Source of the DNA: an uncultured Candidatus Melainabacteria bacterium
GTDB taxonomy: Bacteria > Cyanobacteriota > Vampirovibrionia > Gastranaerophilales > Gastranaerophilaceae
Reading direction: 5' to 3'
DNA: 28,399 nucleotides
Assembly: GCA_934754775.1 (NCBI GenBank)
Contig: CAKVIM010000018.1
Location: 1 to 28,399, forward strand
Shown here: piece by piece, positions 1-8,325 of the stretch
How the letters are laid out: each line of letters opens with the position of its first letter
Position numbering within the stretch: position 1 is the first letter of the stretch
Notes under the pieces: generated by a model
Seen by the model: the letters and a program-made list of their open reading frames with translations, nothing else
What the model was told of the DNA's origin: nothing
Databases searched by the model: none
Position numbers and translations under genes: made by a program

Positions 1-71
1 GTTTTAATAGAGGGAGGCGAATTGAGAGCTTTGCTCGAGTGAGCCGTATAAAGATATGAGTCCACTGCGGC

Positions 72-104
72 AAATAAAAAAGACCTCTTTCACAAGAAGT
101 CTTC
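72..104 (-). terminator. Rho-independent terminator of tRNA-Ile
   Basis: Read on the minus strand just past the tRNA, a stem AAGAC/GTCTT plus TCTT/AAGA with one mismatch and a four-base loop is followed by TTTTTTATTT. Stem, loop and T-tract are all visible. It sits about 7 bases after the tRNA discriminator base, so it most likely ends the tRNA transcript. Confidence 0.75.
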
Positions 105-110
105 TTTATA

Positions 111-184
<74 letters not shown>

Positions 185-330
185 GTATTTTGTTTTCATA
201 CCAATTCTTAAAGCTATTTACTCTTTAGAACCTCGGCAAGTTCTAATGTATCATGAACATTTTTTTTAATCAAGTGTTTTATTTGTTAAAAAGTTTTTTT
301 TAGAGTAAAATCGTATTCGGAGATAATTTT

Positions 331-1842
331 ATGACGATTTTATACATTTATATCACACTTTTTACACTATATTTTATAGCTTTGGCATGCACGAATCTTA
401 AATCAAGAAAAAAAATAAGAGATAAATATACATCCAAAGACTCAAACATTTGCGTTGCCGTATACGCAACGGGTGAAGCTAAAAACCTTGAAAACATTAT
501 TCAACAACTTAAGAACCAAGAATATTCAAAACAAAGATATATTATATATGCAATTTTAGATAAATGCGAAAATGCTAACCTTGAAGTTACTCTACAAGGC
601 GATTTGGACGTAAATGTTATTAATGTAAATAACCTAGAGCCTATAGGCAAGAGCCAAGCATATTCTATACTTGCAGAAAAATTGTTTGAAGCCAAAAACC
701 TTGACGCCTTCGTATTTCTAGATGCAAAAAACAATGTCGATTCAGATTTCTTAACCAATGTAAATTATTATCTAACAAAGCATGACGTTTTCATGCCTAT
801 GGTTAGTTACATTCCTGACGATAAACCTTTAACATTCTGGGAAAATGTTCAAGCAACCTACGCAAGATACTGCTCTAAATTCATATATTCAGCTAGAACA
901 CGACTAAATCTTACAAACTTAATTAACACAGACGCATTTATTATAAAAAAAGATGTGCTCAACAAAATTGGCTCATTCGATTTTCAAGATAAAACAGCAG
1001 AAGTAAAATACACACTTAAATTGGCAAAAGAAGGCATCATAGCTGCATTTGTCGACGATTTAAAAGTGTACACTGCGATTTCTAGCTACGATTCCAGAAT
1101 CCCATCGTTATCAAACAGAATAAATATATTCTGGAACAATTTTACGCACTCGCCGAATCTCAAAAGCCAAGAATACGTTTGTTCACTCATAACCCCAAAT
1201 TTTTGGGCTTGCGTTCTTGCTTACGCAATACTTTTGGGACATTCATACAAATTCCCGTTCTGGGTTAGCTACACTGCAATACTTATAACATTCATAATTC
1301 TTGCATTAGCGTTCTGCTTGAGTCTTATGAGTGCAAAAATCTACGCAAAAGAATTCATCTATCTTTTTGCATACCCAATTTATTCATTCGCTCACATAAT
1401 CAGAAACTTACCGCCAATCAGAGGTGTTAGAAACTTCGTAAGCGGACGCAACAAAAAGCATGACGTTGAAAAAATGGTTACAAATGTAATTGTTACAGAC
1501 GGTAAAAATGACTACCAATGTCAATTAGAATTAATTTCTGATAACGGTCTTGCTAGAGTTAAATTTATTAACAAATCAAAATCATATACAACTAAAAATA
1601 ACCACCTGAGAATGGTTGACGCAATCAGAGAATTATCTGCAAAACTGAACGATTACGGGCTGTCTCTCAAAATTTGTCAATGCTGCAAATACTTCCAACC
1701 TGTTGTCGACGGCTCCACTAACATGGTGAAAGGTTGCTGCAACTGCCAATTCCAAGGTAGGGTTGAAGGCGACATAATCCCAACACTGGTTTGGAACACA
1801 TGCCCTCGATTTGAAGAACAAAATATTGTTAACTTATTCTAG
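331..1842 (+). CDS. Membrane GT2-like glycosyltransferase with C-terminal cysteine cluster
   Basis: A 503-residue protein with a family 2 glycosyltransferase layout of the cellulose/hyaluronan synthase kind. It has an N-terminal membrane helix (about 4-20), a cytosolic domain with GKSQA (106-110, the usual GKxxA site) and FLDAKN (129-134, in place of DxD), then two or three membrane helices (about 290-360). The expected QxxRW motif is degenerate: the region reads NRINIFWNN. The last 55 residues carry seven cysteines, CxCC (449-452), KGCCxC (467-472) and CPRF (491-494), which suggests a metal or Fe-S site and is not usual for this family. The start is supported by CGGAG about eight bases upstream. 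Substrate unknown; because catalytic motifs are altered, activity is uncertain. Confidence 0.72.
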   Translation: MTILYIYITLFTLYFIALACTNLKSRKKIRDKYTSKDSNICVAVYATGEAKNLENIIQQLKNQEYSKQRYIIYAILDKCENANLEVTLQGDLDVNVINVNNLEPIGKSQAYSILAEKLFEAKNLDAFVFLDAKNNVDSDFLTNVNYYLTKHDVFMPMVSYIPDDKPLTFWENVQATYARYCSKFIYSARTRLNLTNLINTDAFIIKKDVLNKIGSFDFQDKTAEVKYTLKLAKEGIIAAFVDDLKVYTAISSYDSRIPSLSNRINIFWNNFTHSPNLKSQEYVCSLITPNFWACVLAYAILLGHSYKFPFWVSYTAILITFIILALAFCLSLMSAKIYAKEFIYLFAYPIYSFAHIIRNLPPIRGVRNFVSGRNKKHDVEKMVTNVIVTDGKNDYQCQLELISDNGLARVKFINKSKSYTTKNNHLRMVDAIRELSAKLNDYGLSLKICQCCKYFQPVVDGSTNMVKGCCNCQFQGRVEGDIIPTLVWNTCPRFEEQNIVNLF

Positions 1843-1853
1843 GGGGGGTAAAT

Positions 1854-1942
1854 GGGGTAAATGTGATTTAGTCGGGATAGAGCCTACTAGATGTACGCAA
1901 GGCAAATGCGTTTTAGTTGGAATAGAAACTACTAGATTGATG
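1854..1942 (+). repeat. Dispersed intergenic repeat, two imperfect tandem copies
   Basis: Two copies of about 44 bases (1854-1897 and 1898-1942) share the pattern GGTAAATGTG-ATTTAGT-GGAATAGA-CTACTAGAT. The same family occurs in reverse orientation at 12496-12609 and 22401-22455, and a truncated copy begins at the right edge of the window. It lies directly after the stop of the glycosyltransferase and before the convergent secreted-protein gene. No coding capacity is evident. Confidence 0.65.
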
Positions 1943-1951
1943 AAAAGCATG

Positions 1952-2806
1952 CTAGTCAATATACACAGGGTCCATCAATCTCAATTTGAATTTACTTCCC
2001 GCAGGGATTGAAACATGCCCGCCTTTAGAGAAGAATGCACAAATCGGCGAAGTCAAAGTATTTAGCCCCAAGCAGATTGTTCCATATGCAAACGGAAACG
2101 GAGAAAGAATGAGTGTTGAGCCTTCTCCACCCAAATTTACGGTCAGCGTCATCATCTTATTAAAAATTGTTCGCCCCCAATTTCCCTTCTTATAAGTTGT
2201 TTTCAAATATGTTCTATCACCCTTTATATTATTCAGAAAAACTTTCTTAGAATCAGCTTTAACAACATATGCGTTAACCGGAATATATTGTCCCTTATAA
2301 GTCATGCTCTTAACTCGTATCACGACAAGTCCGCCATTACATGTAATTTGCGGTTGGTGAGTTTCAATAATTTCACCGGTAAAAACAGTTCCCGCAGGAA
2401 TCGTGTATTTTTTCTTCACAATCGGACTCTTTACAGCAAATTTCACAGAATTACCTTTTTGAAGCCAGTCATTAATTTTGGTTGAGTTCACAACGTCAAA
2501 AGTCGTACCGGCATGGATTTTAACATTCCCCTTGCTCGCCGGAGAATACTGAGGAGTTGTATTAAAATTAGTAAAAGTCTGTTTTGGAACTTCTGTTTGC
2601 AGAGAAGAAGCCGCAGGCTGAGTTTTTACGATATCAGGCAAAGCCGGTAAAACTTCTCCTGCATCTTCTGTATGTGTATCCTTTTGAAGCTTAGACGAAT
2701 TGTAATTTTTTCTAATATCATCATCAACAGTCATGTCCAAATCCAGAGCATATGAGAACTGGCATGTCAGCAAAAATATAATTGGTAAAATTGATAATCT
2801 TTTCAT
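1952..2806 (-). CDS. Secreted protein of unknown function
   Basis: A 284-residue protein with a clear signal peptide: basic MKR, a hydrophobic stretch LSILPIIFLLT, and probable cleavage after SYA (about residue 20). A low-complexity Ser/Thr/Pro-rich linker follows to about residue 90. The C-terminal two thirds contain two short IPAGT/IPAGS elements (KYTIPAGTVFTGEI and HVSIPAGSKFKLRL), loosely like beta-rich periplasmic domains of the VirB10/TrbI type, but the match is too weak to name. A glycine-rich patch lies around NLGGEGSTLILSPFPFAYG. GAGGG about five bases before the ATG supports the start. It converges with the upstream glycosyltransferase gene and is divergent from the gene at 2962. 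Export is well supported; role unknown. Confidence 0.7.
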   Translation of the reverse strand: MKRLSILPIIFLLTCQFSYALDLDMTVDDDIRKNYNSSKLQKDTHTEDAGEVLPALPDIVKTQPAASSLQTEVPKQTFTNFNTTPQYSPASKGNVKIHAGTTFDVVNSTKINDWLQKGNSVKFAVKSPIVKKKYTIPAGTVFTGEIIETHQPQITCNGGLVVIRVKSMTYKGQYIPVNAYVVKADSKKVFLNNIKGDRTYLKTTYKKGNWGRTIFNKMMTLTVNLGGEGSTLILSPFPFAYGTICLGLNTLTSPICAFFSKGGHVSIPAGSKFKLRLMDPVYID

Positions 2807-2861
2807 AAAACCCTCACTTGATTTCCTTCTATAAAAGAGGATTCAACAGCATTTTCATTTG

Positions 2862-2867
2862 ATTATA
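2862..2867 (-). promoter_or_regulatory. -10 box upstream of the secreted-protein gene
   Basis: TATAAT on the minus strand, preceded by TTGTGA at a somewhat long 19-base spacing. It would give a leader of about 50 bases before the ATG at 2806. The -35 element is weak, so the call rests mainly on the consensus -10. Confidence 0.4.
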
Positions 2868-2961
2868 AACAATTGTAACAAAATATTCACAAACTAGCAA
2901 AAAGTATTTTGGTTTGTTTTACTATAAGTGTGTAGACATTATTTAATTTAGATTGGAAACT

Positions 2962-5001
2962 ATGATGATGAAGATTCATACAACGCAAAATCTAACCTCC
3001 ATTAGGAGAAATCAAGATTCAACCAACAGTGCAGTTATCCCTAATGATGAGATTAGATTAAATTATTCAGAGCAAATGCGACAATCGCATCTTTTTGACC
3101 AGCCAGACTCGTTTGAGGGCAGAGTGTCTTTTAAAGGTAAAAAAGGACCTACTGTAAAAGATGCTAAGAAAGTTATAAACACAACAAAAAAATTAGTTGG
3201 TGATATTGCAAAAGAAAGCCAACCCGAGATGAAAAGAGGGGACAGTTTAAATGACAGTCCTCTTTTTAATAAAATATTAAACTTCGCCAATAATGAGCTT
3301 CTTGCGACAGCATCAATTGCAGCTGTTGCCTGCATGCTTCGTGCTATAACAATAGGAGCATTGCCAGCTAAAGACGAAAATACAAAGATTAATAATAAAT
3401 ATGCAATAGGTCACACCTTAGCTTCAGGAACTGTAGGTTTTGCAACAGCATTTCTTTTAACAGCACCTTTTAAGGGTGGTGCCGATTATGTAAGAAAAAA
3501 TTTGTGGAAAAATATGTCTGAAACAACTCTAAAACGTTTTCATCCGCATTTGAACATTGAATCAATTACCGAAAATGGTAAAAGATTAGACATGAAACAT
3601 TGGAAAGACAAAGCTAACAATAAATTTAGTCAAGAAATTAGAAATTGTGCTTATTTACCGGAATTTAAACAAATTGGCGATGTTTCAGAACAAACATTCA
3701 AACATATTTTAAAAGTAGATGCCGATTGGGCTTCTCAAAAGGGTAAGTCTTTTAATGATGTAGTCTTAAAAGATGGTTCAAAATTATATGACAAAATTGA
3801 TATGTCTAGATTAGGAATTGTTGTAGATGAAGAAGGAATGAATAAAGCACAAATTCTGTTGAAGGATATTGATAAATCATACTTAGAAAACATCATCAAA
3901 GATTCAAAGACGAATTGGGGCAATCTCGACATAAACTCAGTATATAAAAATGGAGAGGTTGTTGACTTCAGACAATGGAAAGATGTTAATGGCAAAGAAT
4001 GGAAGTTAGATTTAGACGAAACTTTTGTAGCTTCACCATATGAAACATTTGCAGATTATCGTCCTCGTATTACCGGTGAGAAACGATTTGACAAAAAAGA
4101 AAAAGTTTACAAATTTAGAACATACCAGAATAATGGTGTAAATGATAAGTTAGGAACAAAAATCTCTGATGAAATGCTTGAAAGCGATGCTAAAAATGAA
4201 GTATTATTTAAATTCTTAACATACTTCCCCGATTTAGCGTTTAGAATTCCAATAGCAATGACAACAGTAGCGTTAATACCATGGATGTTGAAAAATTTCT
4301 TAGGTTTAGAAAAGAAAAAAGCCCCTGAACAACAACCTCAAAAGGTTCTAGCTGAAAATAATAAAGAGAAGAATACTAAAATTGACGAAAATAAAGACGT
4401 CAACAATGTAGCTTTCAAAGGTGGTAAAAAAGAGCCAAATTGGTTTGTCAAAAAACTTGGCGAATATTATGGTAAACCTTTAATGGAAAAAGAGTGGGTT
4501 GCTAATCTTACAAGCCATTTAACAAAACTTCCAGGAAGAACAACTCAGCACATGTCTGTTTTGGGTTCTCTAATTACAAGTGGTATGTACGTCCAACAAA
4601 CATTAAAAAAGAAAGAATTGGATCCAGATAAACGTAGAACGTTAGCCGTAAACCAAACTCTTGGCTTCTTTGTTCCAACAATAGCAGCTTATTTTGTAGA
4701 TTCAAAAATTAATAATTGGGTAAAACAAAAAGAATACAGATTTACTGGTAGACAGCAACACAACATAGATGTTGCAAAATTAGAAGGAAATTTTGCAAAA
4801 GCGAAAGCAATTGAAAAAACATTAGGAACTAAGAAAAATGGCGTAAGAATCTTGGCTGACCTAGTCACCTTTACATTAATCTATAGATATGTTGTACCTG
4901 TTCTTGTTACCCCTATTGCAAACAAAATTGGTGATAGATACAATGCGAAACTTGCTGAAAAAAGAAGATTAGCTCAAGAACAACAAAAACAAAATGTATA
5001 A
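2962..5001 (+). CDS. Multi-pass membrane protein with SFKGKK/AFKGG motifs
   Basis: A 679-residue protein of unknown function. The start is taken at ATG 2962, with GGA six bases upstream; an in-frame TTG at 2953 is possible but unlikely. A polar N-terminal tail ends in SFKGKK (about 56-61), and AFKGGKK recurs in the middle. I associate these short motifs with large Gastranaerophilales proteins. Hydrophobic segments suggest about five membrane helices: SIAAVACMLRAITIGA, ASGTVGFATAFLLTAPF, a central pair around ALIPWMLKNFLGL, FFVPTIAAYFV, and LVTFTLIYRYVVPVLV near the C-terminus. A motif NGxxxDxxxWKD occurs twice (about 204 and 329), hinting at a duplicated soluble unit. The C-terminal tail is rich in Lys, Glu and Gln. 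No catalytic motif seen. Confidence 0.7.
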   Translation: MMMKIHTTQNLTSIRRNQDSTNSAVIPNDEIRLNYSEQMRQSHLFDQPDSFEGRVSFKGKKGPTVKDAKKVINTTKKLVGDIAKESQPEMKRGDSLNDSPLFNKILNFANNELLATASIAAVACMLRAITIGALPAKDENTKINNKYAIGHTLASGTVGFATAFLLTAPFKGGADYVRKNLWKNMSETTLKRFHPHLNIESITENGKRLDMKHWKDKANNKFSQEIRNCAYLPEFKQIGDVSEQTFKHILKVDADWASQKGKSFNDVVLKDGSKLYDKIDMSRLGIVVDEEGMNKAQILLKDIDKSYLENIIKDSKTNWGNLDINSVYKNGEVVDFRQWKDVNGKEWKLDLDETFVASPYETFADYRPRITGEKRFDKKEKVYKFRTYQNNGVNDKLGTKISDEMLESDAKNEVLFKFLTYFPDLAFRIPIAMTTVALIPWMLKNFLGLEKKKAPEQQPQKVLAENNKEKNTKIDENKDVNNVAFKGGKKEPNWFVKKLGEYYGKPLMEKEWVANLTSHLTKLPGRTTQHMSVLGSLITSGMYVQQTLKKKELDPDKRRTLAVNQTLGFFVPTIAAYFVDSKINNWVKQKEYRFTGRQQHNIDVAKLEGNFAKAKAIEKTLGTKKNGVRILADLVTFTLIYRYVVPVLVTPIANKIGDRYNAKLAEKRRLAQEQQKQNV

Positions 5002-5026
5002 CGTATAAACAAAATAATACTTACAG

Positions 5027-5058
5027 ATAACTGCACTTACAAAAAGTGCAGTTATTTT
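5027..5058. terminator. Terminator between the convergent membrane-protein and PqqD-like genes
   Basis: A 12-base perfect stem, ATAACTGCACTT with AAGTGCAGTTAT, has a five-base loop and is followed on the plus strand by TTTTATTAT. It follows the gene ending at 5001 and overlaps the last codons of the minus-strand PqqD-like gene, so it probably serves the plus strand mainly. Confidence 0.65.
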
Positions 5059-5333
5059 ATTATCAAAAAATTTTTTTCTAACAACTCTGTAACAACACTT
5101 TCGACAGATTTAAAAATGTCATCATAAGAATACTCTGTCATAAAATCTTTAATTTCACTTATAATTTTATCTATGGACGTTTCTCCATCCATTTTTGAAA
5201 TTATTAAATAGCTAGCATAATTACCTGCCCAAATTTCATTGTTGCTAAAATTCAGCAAATAAAATTTATCAATTCCATATTCCATGCGTTTTAAAACGTA
5301 TGGTGCTAACTTGTAAATTGATGTTTTATCCAT
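5052..5333 (-). CDS. PqqD-like peptide-binding protein (RiPP recognition element)
   Basis: A 93-residue protein with the pattern of PqqD-family chaperones: an N-terminal beta region with LLNFSNNEIW, a central ISKMDGETSIDKIISEI (the fold's 'dG..tv.ei' turn and helix), and a C-terminal helix ending in LLEKNFLI. Members bind the leader of a ribosomal peptide and present it to a radical SAM maturase. The start overlaps the end of the radical SAM gene by eight bases and has AAGGA just upstream, so the two are translationally coupled. It is a standalone domain, as in PqqD itself. Family assignment rests on pattern and context; partner specificity is inferred. Confidence 0.72.
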   Translation of the reverse strand: MDKTSIYKLAPYVLKRMEYGIDKFYLLNFSNNEIWAGNYASYLIISKMDGETSIDKIISEIKDFMTEYSYDDIFKSVESVVTELLEKNFLIIK

Positions 5334-6555
5334 GTTGTTCCTTTAAATATTCTTCAAAATAACTGCATTCAGCTGGAGCACAATTTATATCTCCATATTT
5401 TTTATAAGCACTTGCCATACATCCTGTATTACAAATAGTGATATATTTGCAATTTTTGCATTTAGTTGTTGTCAAATCTCGGACTTGAAAGTAAGGAGAA
5501 TTAAATCGATTAGCCCAAATATCATAGAAATTATGTTCTCTTAGATTCCCCAATATAGCATCATTACTCTCATCTGCAGAGCAAAAAAAGATATCTCCAT
5601 TCGCTGCTATAGTGAACTTATTGTGATTGTGACAGGAAAGACACTTATTAACAATTGTATTGTTTTTGATTACTTTTGTTAAATAGTTATCAAGAAGTTT
5701 TCTTCCATAACAGTTGTTTACAAAATCGAAAAAATCTAGAGTTTTTAACTTTATAAAAATATCCGGATAATTCTGGATTTCTTTATAAAACATGTAATTA
5801 GTTTTAAAAACTTGTTCTTCGGATAATTCCAAATATTTATGTTTATCATTACAGACATTAAACCTATTAATAGAAAGCTTATGTACATCTAATTCCCTAC
5901 ATAAATCAAATATATTTATAGCATTATCAGCATTTGTTGATGTAAGAGTAAAATTTATTTGAACAGGTATATTAAACTCTCTTAGTAATTTGATAGAATC
6001 AACTGCTTTTTCAAAAGTACCACTACCTCTTATAAAATCATGTGTGTTAGGGTCAACACCATCTAAACTTACTTGCATTAGATCGGTTTTTGAATAGATA
6101 GATTGTGCCAATTCTTTTACAATATTATTACTCAATAACACACCATTAGTTTGTATTGTCAATGGCACATAATATGATTTTATGTATTTTATAATTTTCA
6201 AGATGTCGTTGTTTAAGAATGGTTCTCCTCCGGTTAACAATATTGACATTATATTCAAATCATTTATTAAAAAATCAAGTAAATTTATAATATCGGAAAA
6301 ATTAAAATCATTGTTTGGATTATATTTTTCTGGAATATCGGAGAAAAAACAATGTTTACAACGCAAATTACAAGCAGAAGTTATTTTAAGAAAAACATTA
6401 ATAGGATATTCATAAATAAATCCCTTTGGAAGAGAATATTTATATTTTTGTATACAAGAGAGCAAATCCAAATCAATATTTTTGGATTTGCTCTCCTTTT
6501 TGTTTCTTTCTACAAATTTTTCAAAACAATAATCTAAAATTTCATTTGCAATCAT
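5326..6555 (-). CDS. Radical SAM/SPASM peptide maturase
   Basis: A 409-residue enzyme. The SAM-cluster motif CNLRCKHC is at C62/C66/C69 and LTGGEP at 108-112. The C-terminal SPASM domain has C308-x11-G320-x4-C325, then CX2CX5CX3C at C366/C369/C375/C379, and later cysteines at 392 and 397, the canonical layout for two auxiliary Fe-S clusters. Such enzymes install C-S or C-C crosslinks or other changes in ribosomal peptides. The gene lies 12 bases after a small Cys-ended peptide gene and overlaps a PqqD-like gene, the classic RiPP arrangement. No Shine-Dalgarno sequence is visible before the ATG, so it may depend on coupling to the peptide gene. The reaction cannot be told from sequence alone. 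Confidence 0.88.
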   Translation of the reverse strand: MIANEILDYCFEKFVERNKKESKSKNIDLDLLSCIQKYKYSLPKGFIYEYPINVFLKITSACNLRCKHCFFSDIPEKYNPNNDFNFSDIINLLDFLINDLNIMSILLTGGEPFLNNDILKIIKYIKSYYVPLTIQTNGVLLSNNIVKELAQSIYSKTDLMQVSLDGVDPNTHDFIRGSGTFEKAVDSIKLLREFNIPVQINFTLTSTNADNAINIFDLCRELDVHKLSINRFNVCNDKHKYLELSEEQVFKTNYMFYKEIQNYPDIFIKLKTLDFFDFVNNCYGRKLLDNYLTKVIKNNTIVNKCLSCHNHNKFTIAANGDIFFCSADESNDAILGNLREHNFYDIWANRFNSPYFQVRDLTTTKCKNCKYITICNTGCMASAYKKYGDINCAPAECSYFEEYLKEQHG

Positions 6556-6567
6556 AGTTTACAAATT

Positions 6568-6819
6568 TTACACACAATACTCTCTTAAATAGCATTCAGC
6601 AGGGTCTTCTGGTCCCTCATATTCACTGCATTTCATAACAAAAGTATCTGCAGAATTAGGTTCTTTTAAAGTGTGCCCAACTCCCCAAAGACCAAGACCG
6701 CCCATTGCAATTTTTGCTGGCAATTCAATCTGTTTTGAAAGATTTTTCATTTTGTTTTTACTACTCAGCATCAACCTACCAACATTAGATAAGTTTGAAC
6801 TAGATACACCTCTAACCAT
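6568..6819 (-). CDS. Candidate RiPP precursor peptide
   Basis: An 83-residue peptide with no family I recognise. Residues 1-35 are polar and Ser/Asn/Lys-rich, a possible leader. Residues 35-51 form a Gly-rich hydrophobic stretch containing a GG pair (AMGGLGLWGVG), which could be a cleavage or membrane segment. The C-terminal 20 residues carry all three cysteines (C64, C76, C82), several acidic residues and aromatic sites such as YLR and EYC. A strong promoter lies just upstream, GAGG sits eight bases before the ATG, and the radical SAM and PqqD-like genes follow at once. A Cys-rich C-terminus beside a SPASM maturase fits a thioether or cyclophane product. It could instead be a small membrane protein; precursor status is inferred from context. 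Confidence 0.65.
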   Translation of the reverse strand: MVRGVSSSNLSNVGRLMLSSKNKMKNLSKQIELPAKIAMGGLGLWGVGHTLKEPNSADTFVMKCSEYEGPEDPAECYLREYCV

Positions 6820-6849
6820 TTATATTACCTCACTAAAAATACAATAGAA

Positions 6850-6878
6850 ATTGTATAATAATTAATGAATAATGTCAA
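6850..6878 (-). promoter_or_regulatory. Near-consensus promoter of the candidate RiPP operon
   Basis: On the minus strand TTGACA (6873-6878) and TACAAT (6850-6855) are separated by exactly 17 bases. The predicted start, near 6843, gives a leader of about 24 bases with GAGG before the ATG at 6819. It lies after the stop of the 479-residue gene, so precursor, maturase and PqqD-like genes can be transcribed on their own. A short inverted repeat ACAAT-N4-ATTGT (6841-6854) overlaps the -10 and start site and could be an operator. Confidence 0.75.
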
Positions 6879-6885
6879 CAATATT

Positions 6886-8325
6886 TTATAATTCGTACAT
6901 TAACCATACATTTTTTTTGTAATCATAACCATTATGTAAAAACATCTCTAAATCTTTTCTAGAAGAAGATATGGGAGTACAACCTGCACGCAAGTATAAA
7001 AACACTGGTGAGTGTTTTATATTGTCAAATGCAAATGCTTCTAGAAATGCCTTTTTTACATTGTTTTTCATTCCAAATTCTTTCAAACACACGATTAAAG
7101 GAGCAGATGCATTTTGATATTTTTTCGGGTTATAATTCTTTAAATTTTTAATATAGTAATATTTTTCATTATTTTGTAAAAGTTTATCCATAATATCAGA
7201 TGGTACCATATTATCTTCACCCATTAACTTTTTCATTTTTTCTTGATTAAAAGCTTTTAGATACACCTCTGCGATTTCATTATCTGTAAACGAATTTGAA
7301 AGCTTTTCATTCAAGTTATTTATGCTGGCAACATTACAAGTTCTAGCATAGTATCCGTATTTTTTTGTAATCATTGGGATTTGTTCATATAACTTTTTAT
7401 CATATTTATAAATCTTAAATCGATACCCTCTATCTGTATTTGCAAATGTCATTATTGCAGGAATATTTTTATTTTGATTTATATCAAAAATATTTAAATG
7501 CTTTAATAAAATATCACCATTTGGGAGAGTATCACCAATTTTAAAAGCCTTATTTATATTAGAAAATAAAATTGTTTCAATATTTTTAGTCTGCACACCA
7601 TTGTTCAAAAGCAAAGCCTCAATTGCATCATATTGTCTTGACAACAACTCCAAATGTTTAATTTCTTTTTTCGTATATAAAAAATCATAAAATTTTGCAT
7701 CACATTGAATATAAGTTGAAATTTCTTTCAATAGTTTATTTTTTTGCTCTAAAAGATATTTTAAAGTATCGCCAGACAAATTACGCACATTGAACTTCAA
7801 GTGATTGCCAACCTTATTCTTTATTATATTATTTAAAACATCTCTTGGATGAATCATTATATTGTCTTTTGATGTATATTTTAAAAACTTCTTATTTCTA
7901 CCGCTAATTACAATAGGGTTTTCCAAATATGGCAAGCTAACCTCTTCTGGTACACTAGATAAAATTAATTCATTTGCTACCTTTGATTTCAAAAAAACTT
8001 TTTTTATCTTATCCAAAATCTTTGAAGAATAAGAATCGGCAAGAGTTAGATAACAAAATTTGCCAAAAGTTTTAACATCCTTGCCACTATCTAAAACTAT
8101 TTTATTCACATGTGTTAACAAAGAATCTCTTAACAGTTCTTTTTGTTCAATTGGATATTTTGAAACATCATTTTTTACCTTATAATAATAATCAATATCT
8201 GCTTTATCCCACACGCCAGTTTGAAATATCAAATTGTAAACATTTTGATACTTAGGTTCTTTTGATGATTTTGATACACACTTCAAATCACTTAGCCTAA
8301 AGAATAAGTTTGATTTTTTTAACAT
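6886..8325 (-). CDS. Orphan protein of unknown function upstream of the RiPP genes
   Basis: A 479-residue, mostly soluble, Lys/Asn/Tyr-rich protein with no signal peptide, no convincing membrane helix and no motif I recognise. Visible landmarks are a Lys-rich N-terminus (MLKKSNLFFRLSD), a central KIGDTLPNGDILLKHL followed by FKIYKYDKKLYEQ, and a C-terminal FLYLRAGCTPISSSRKDL. Cysteines are few and scattered. It shares strand and extreme AT-richness with the three RiPP genes and ends 66 bases before the precursor, so it could be an accessory, immunity or unrelated protein. The ATG lacks a Shine-Dalgarno sequence; TATAAC seven bases upstream suggests a leaderless transcript. The coding call is secure from length; function unknown. 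Confidence 0.6.
   Translation of the reverse strand: MLKKSNLFFRLSDLKCVSKSSKEPKYQNVYNLIFQTGVWDKADIDYYYKVKNDVSKYPIEQKELLRDSLLTHVNKIVLDSGKDVKTFGKFCYLTLADSYSSKILDKIKKVFLKSKVANELILSSVPEEVSLPYLENPIVISGRNKKFLKYTSKDNIMIHPRDVLNNIIKNKVGNHLKFNVRNLSGDTLKYLLEQKNKLLKEISTYIQCDAKFYDFLYTKKEIKHLELLSRQYDAIEALLLNNGVQTKNIETILFSNINKAFKIGDTLPNGDILLKHLNIFDINQNKNIPAIMTFANTDRGYRFKIYKYDKKLYEQIPMITKKYGYYARTCNVASINNLNEKLSNSFTDNEIAEVYLKAFNQEKMKKLMGEDNMVPSDIMDKLLQNNEKYYYIKNLKNYNPKKYQNASAPLIVCLKEFGMKNNVKKAFLEAFAFDNIKHSPVFLYLRAGCTPISSSRKDLEMFLHNGYDYKKNVWLMYEL

Noticed and set aside
2953..2961. TTG start for the long membrane protein
   Set aside because: ATG at 2962 has GGA at proper distance, while the TTG has no upstream ribosome-binding site.
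6568..6819. SCIFF, PqqA or mycofactocin precursor
   Set aside because: The peptide has three cysteines rather than six closely spaced, no ExxxY core of PqqA type and no C-terminal VY of mycofactocin.
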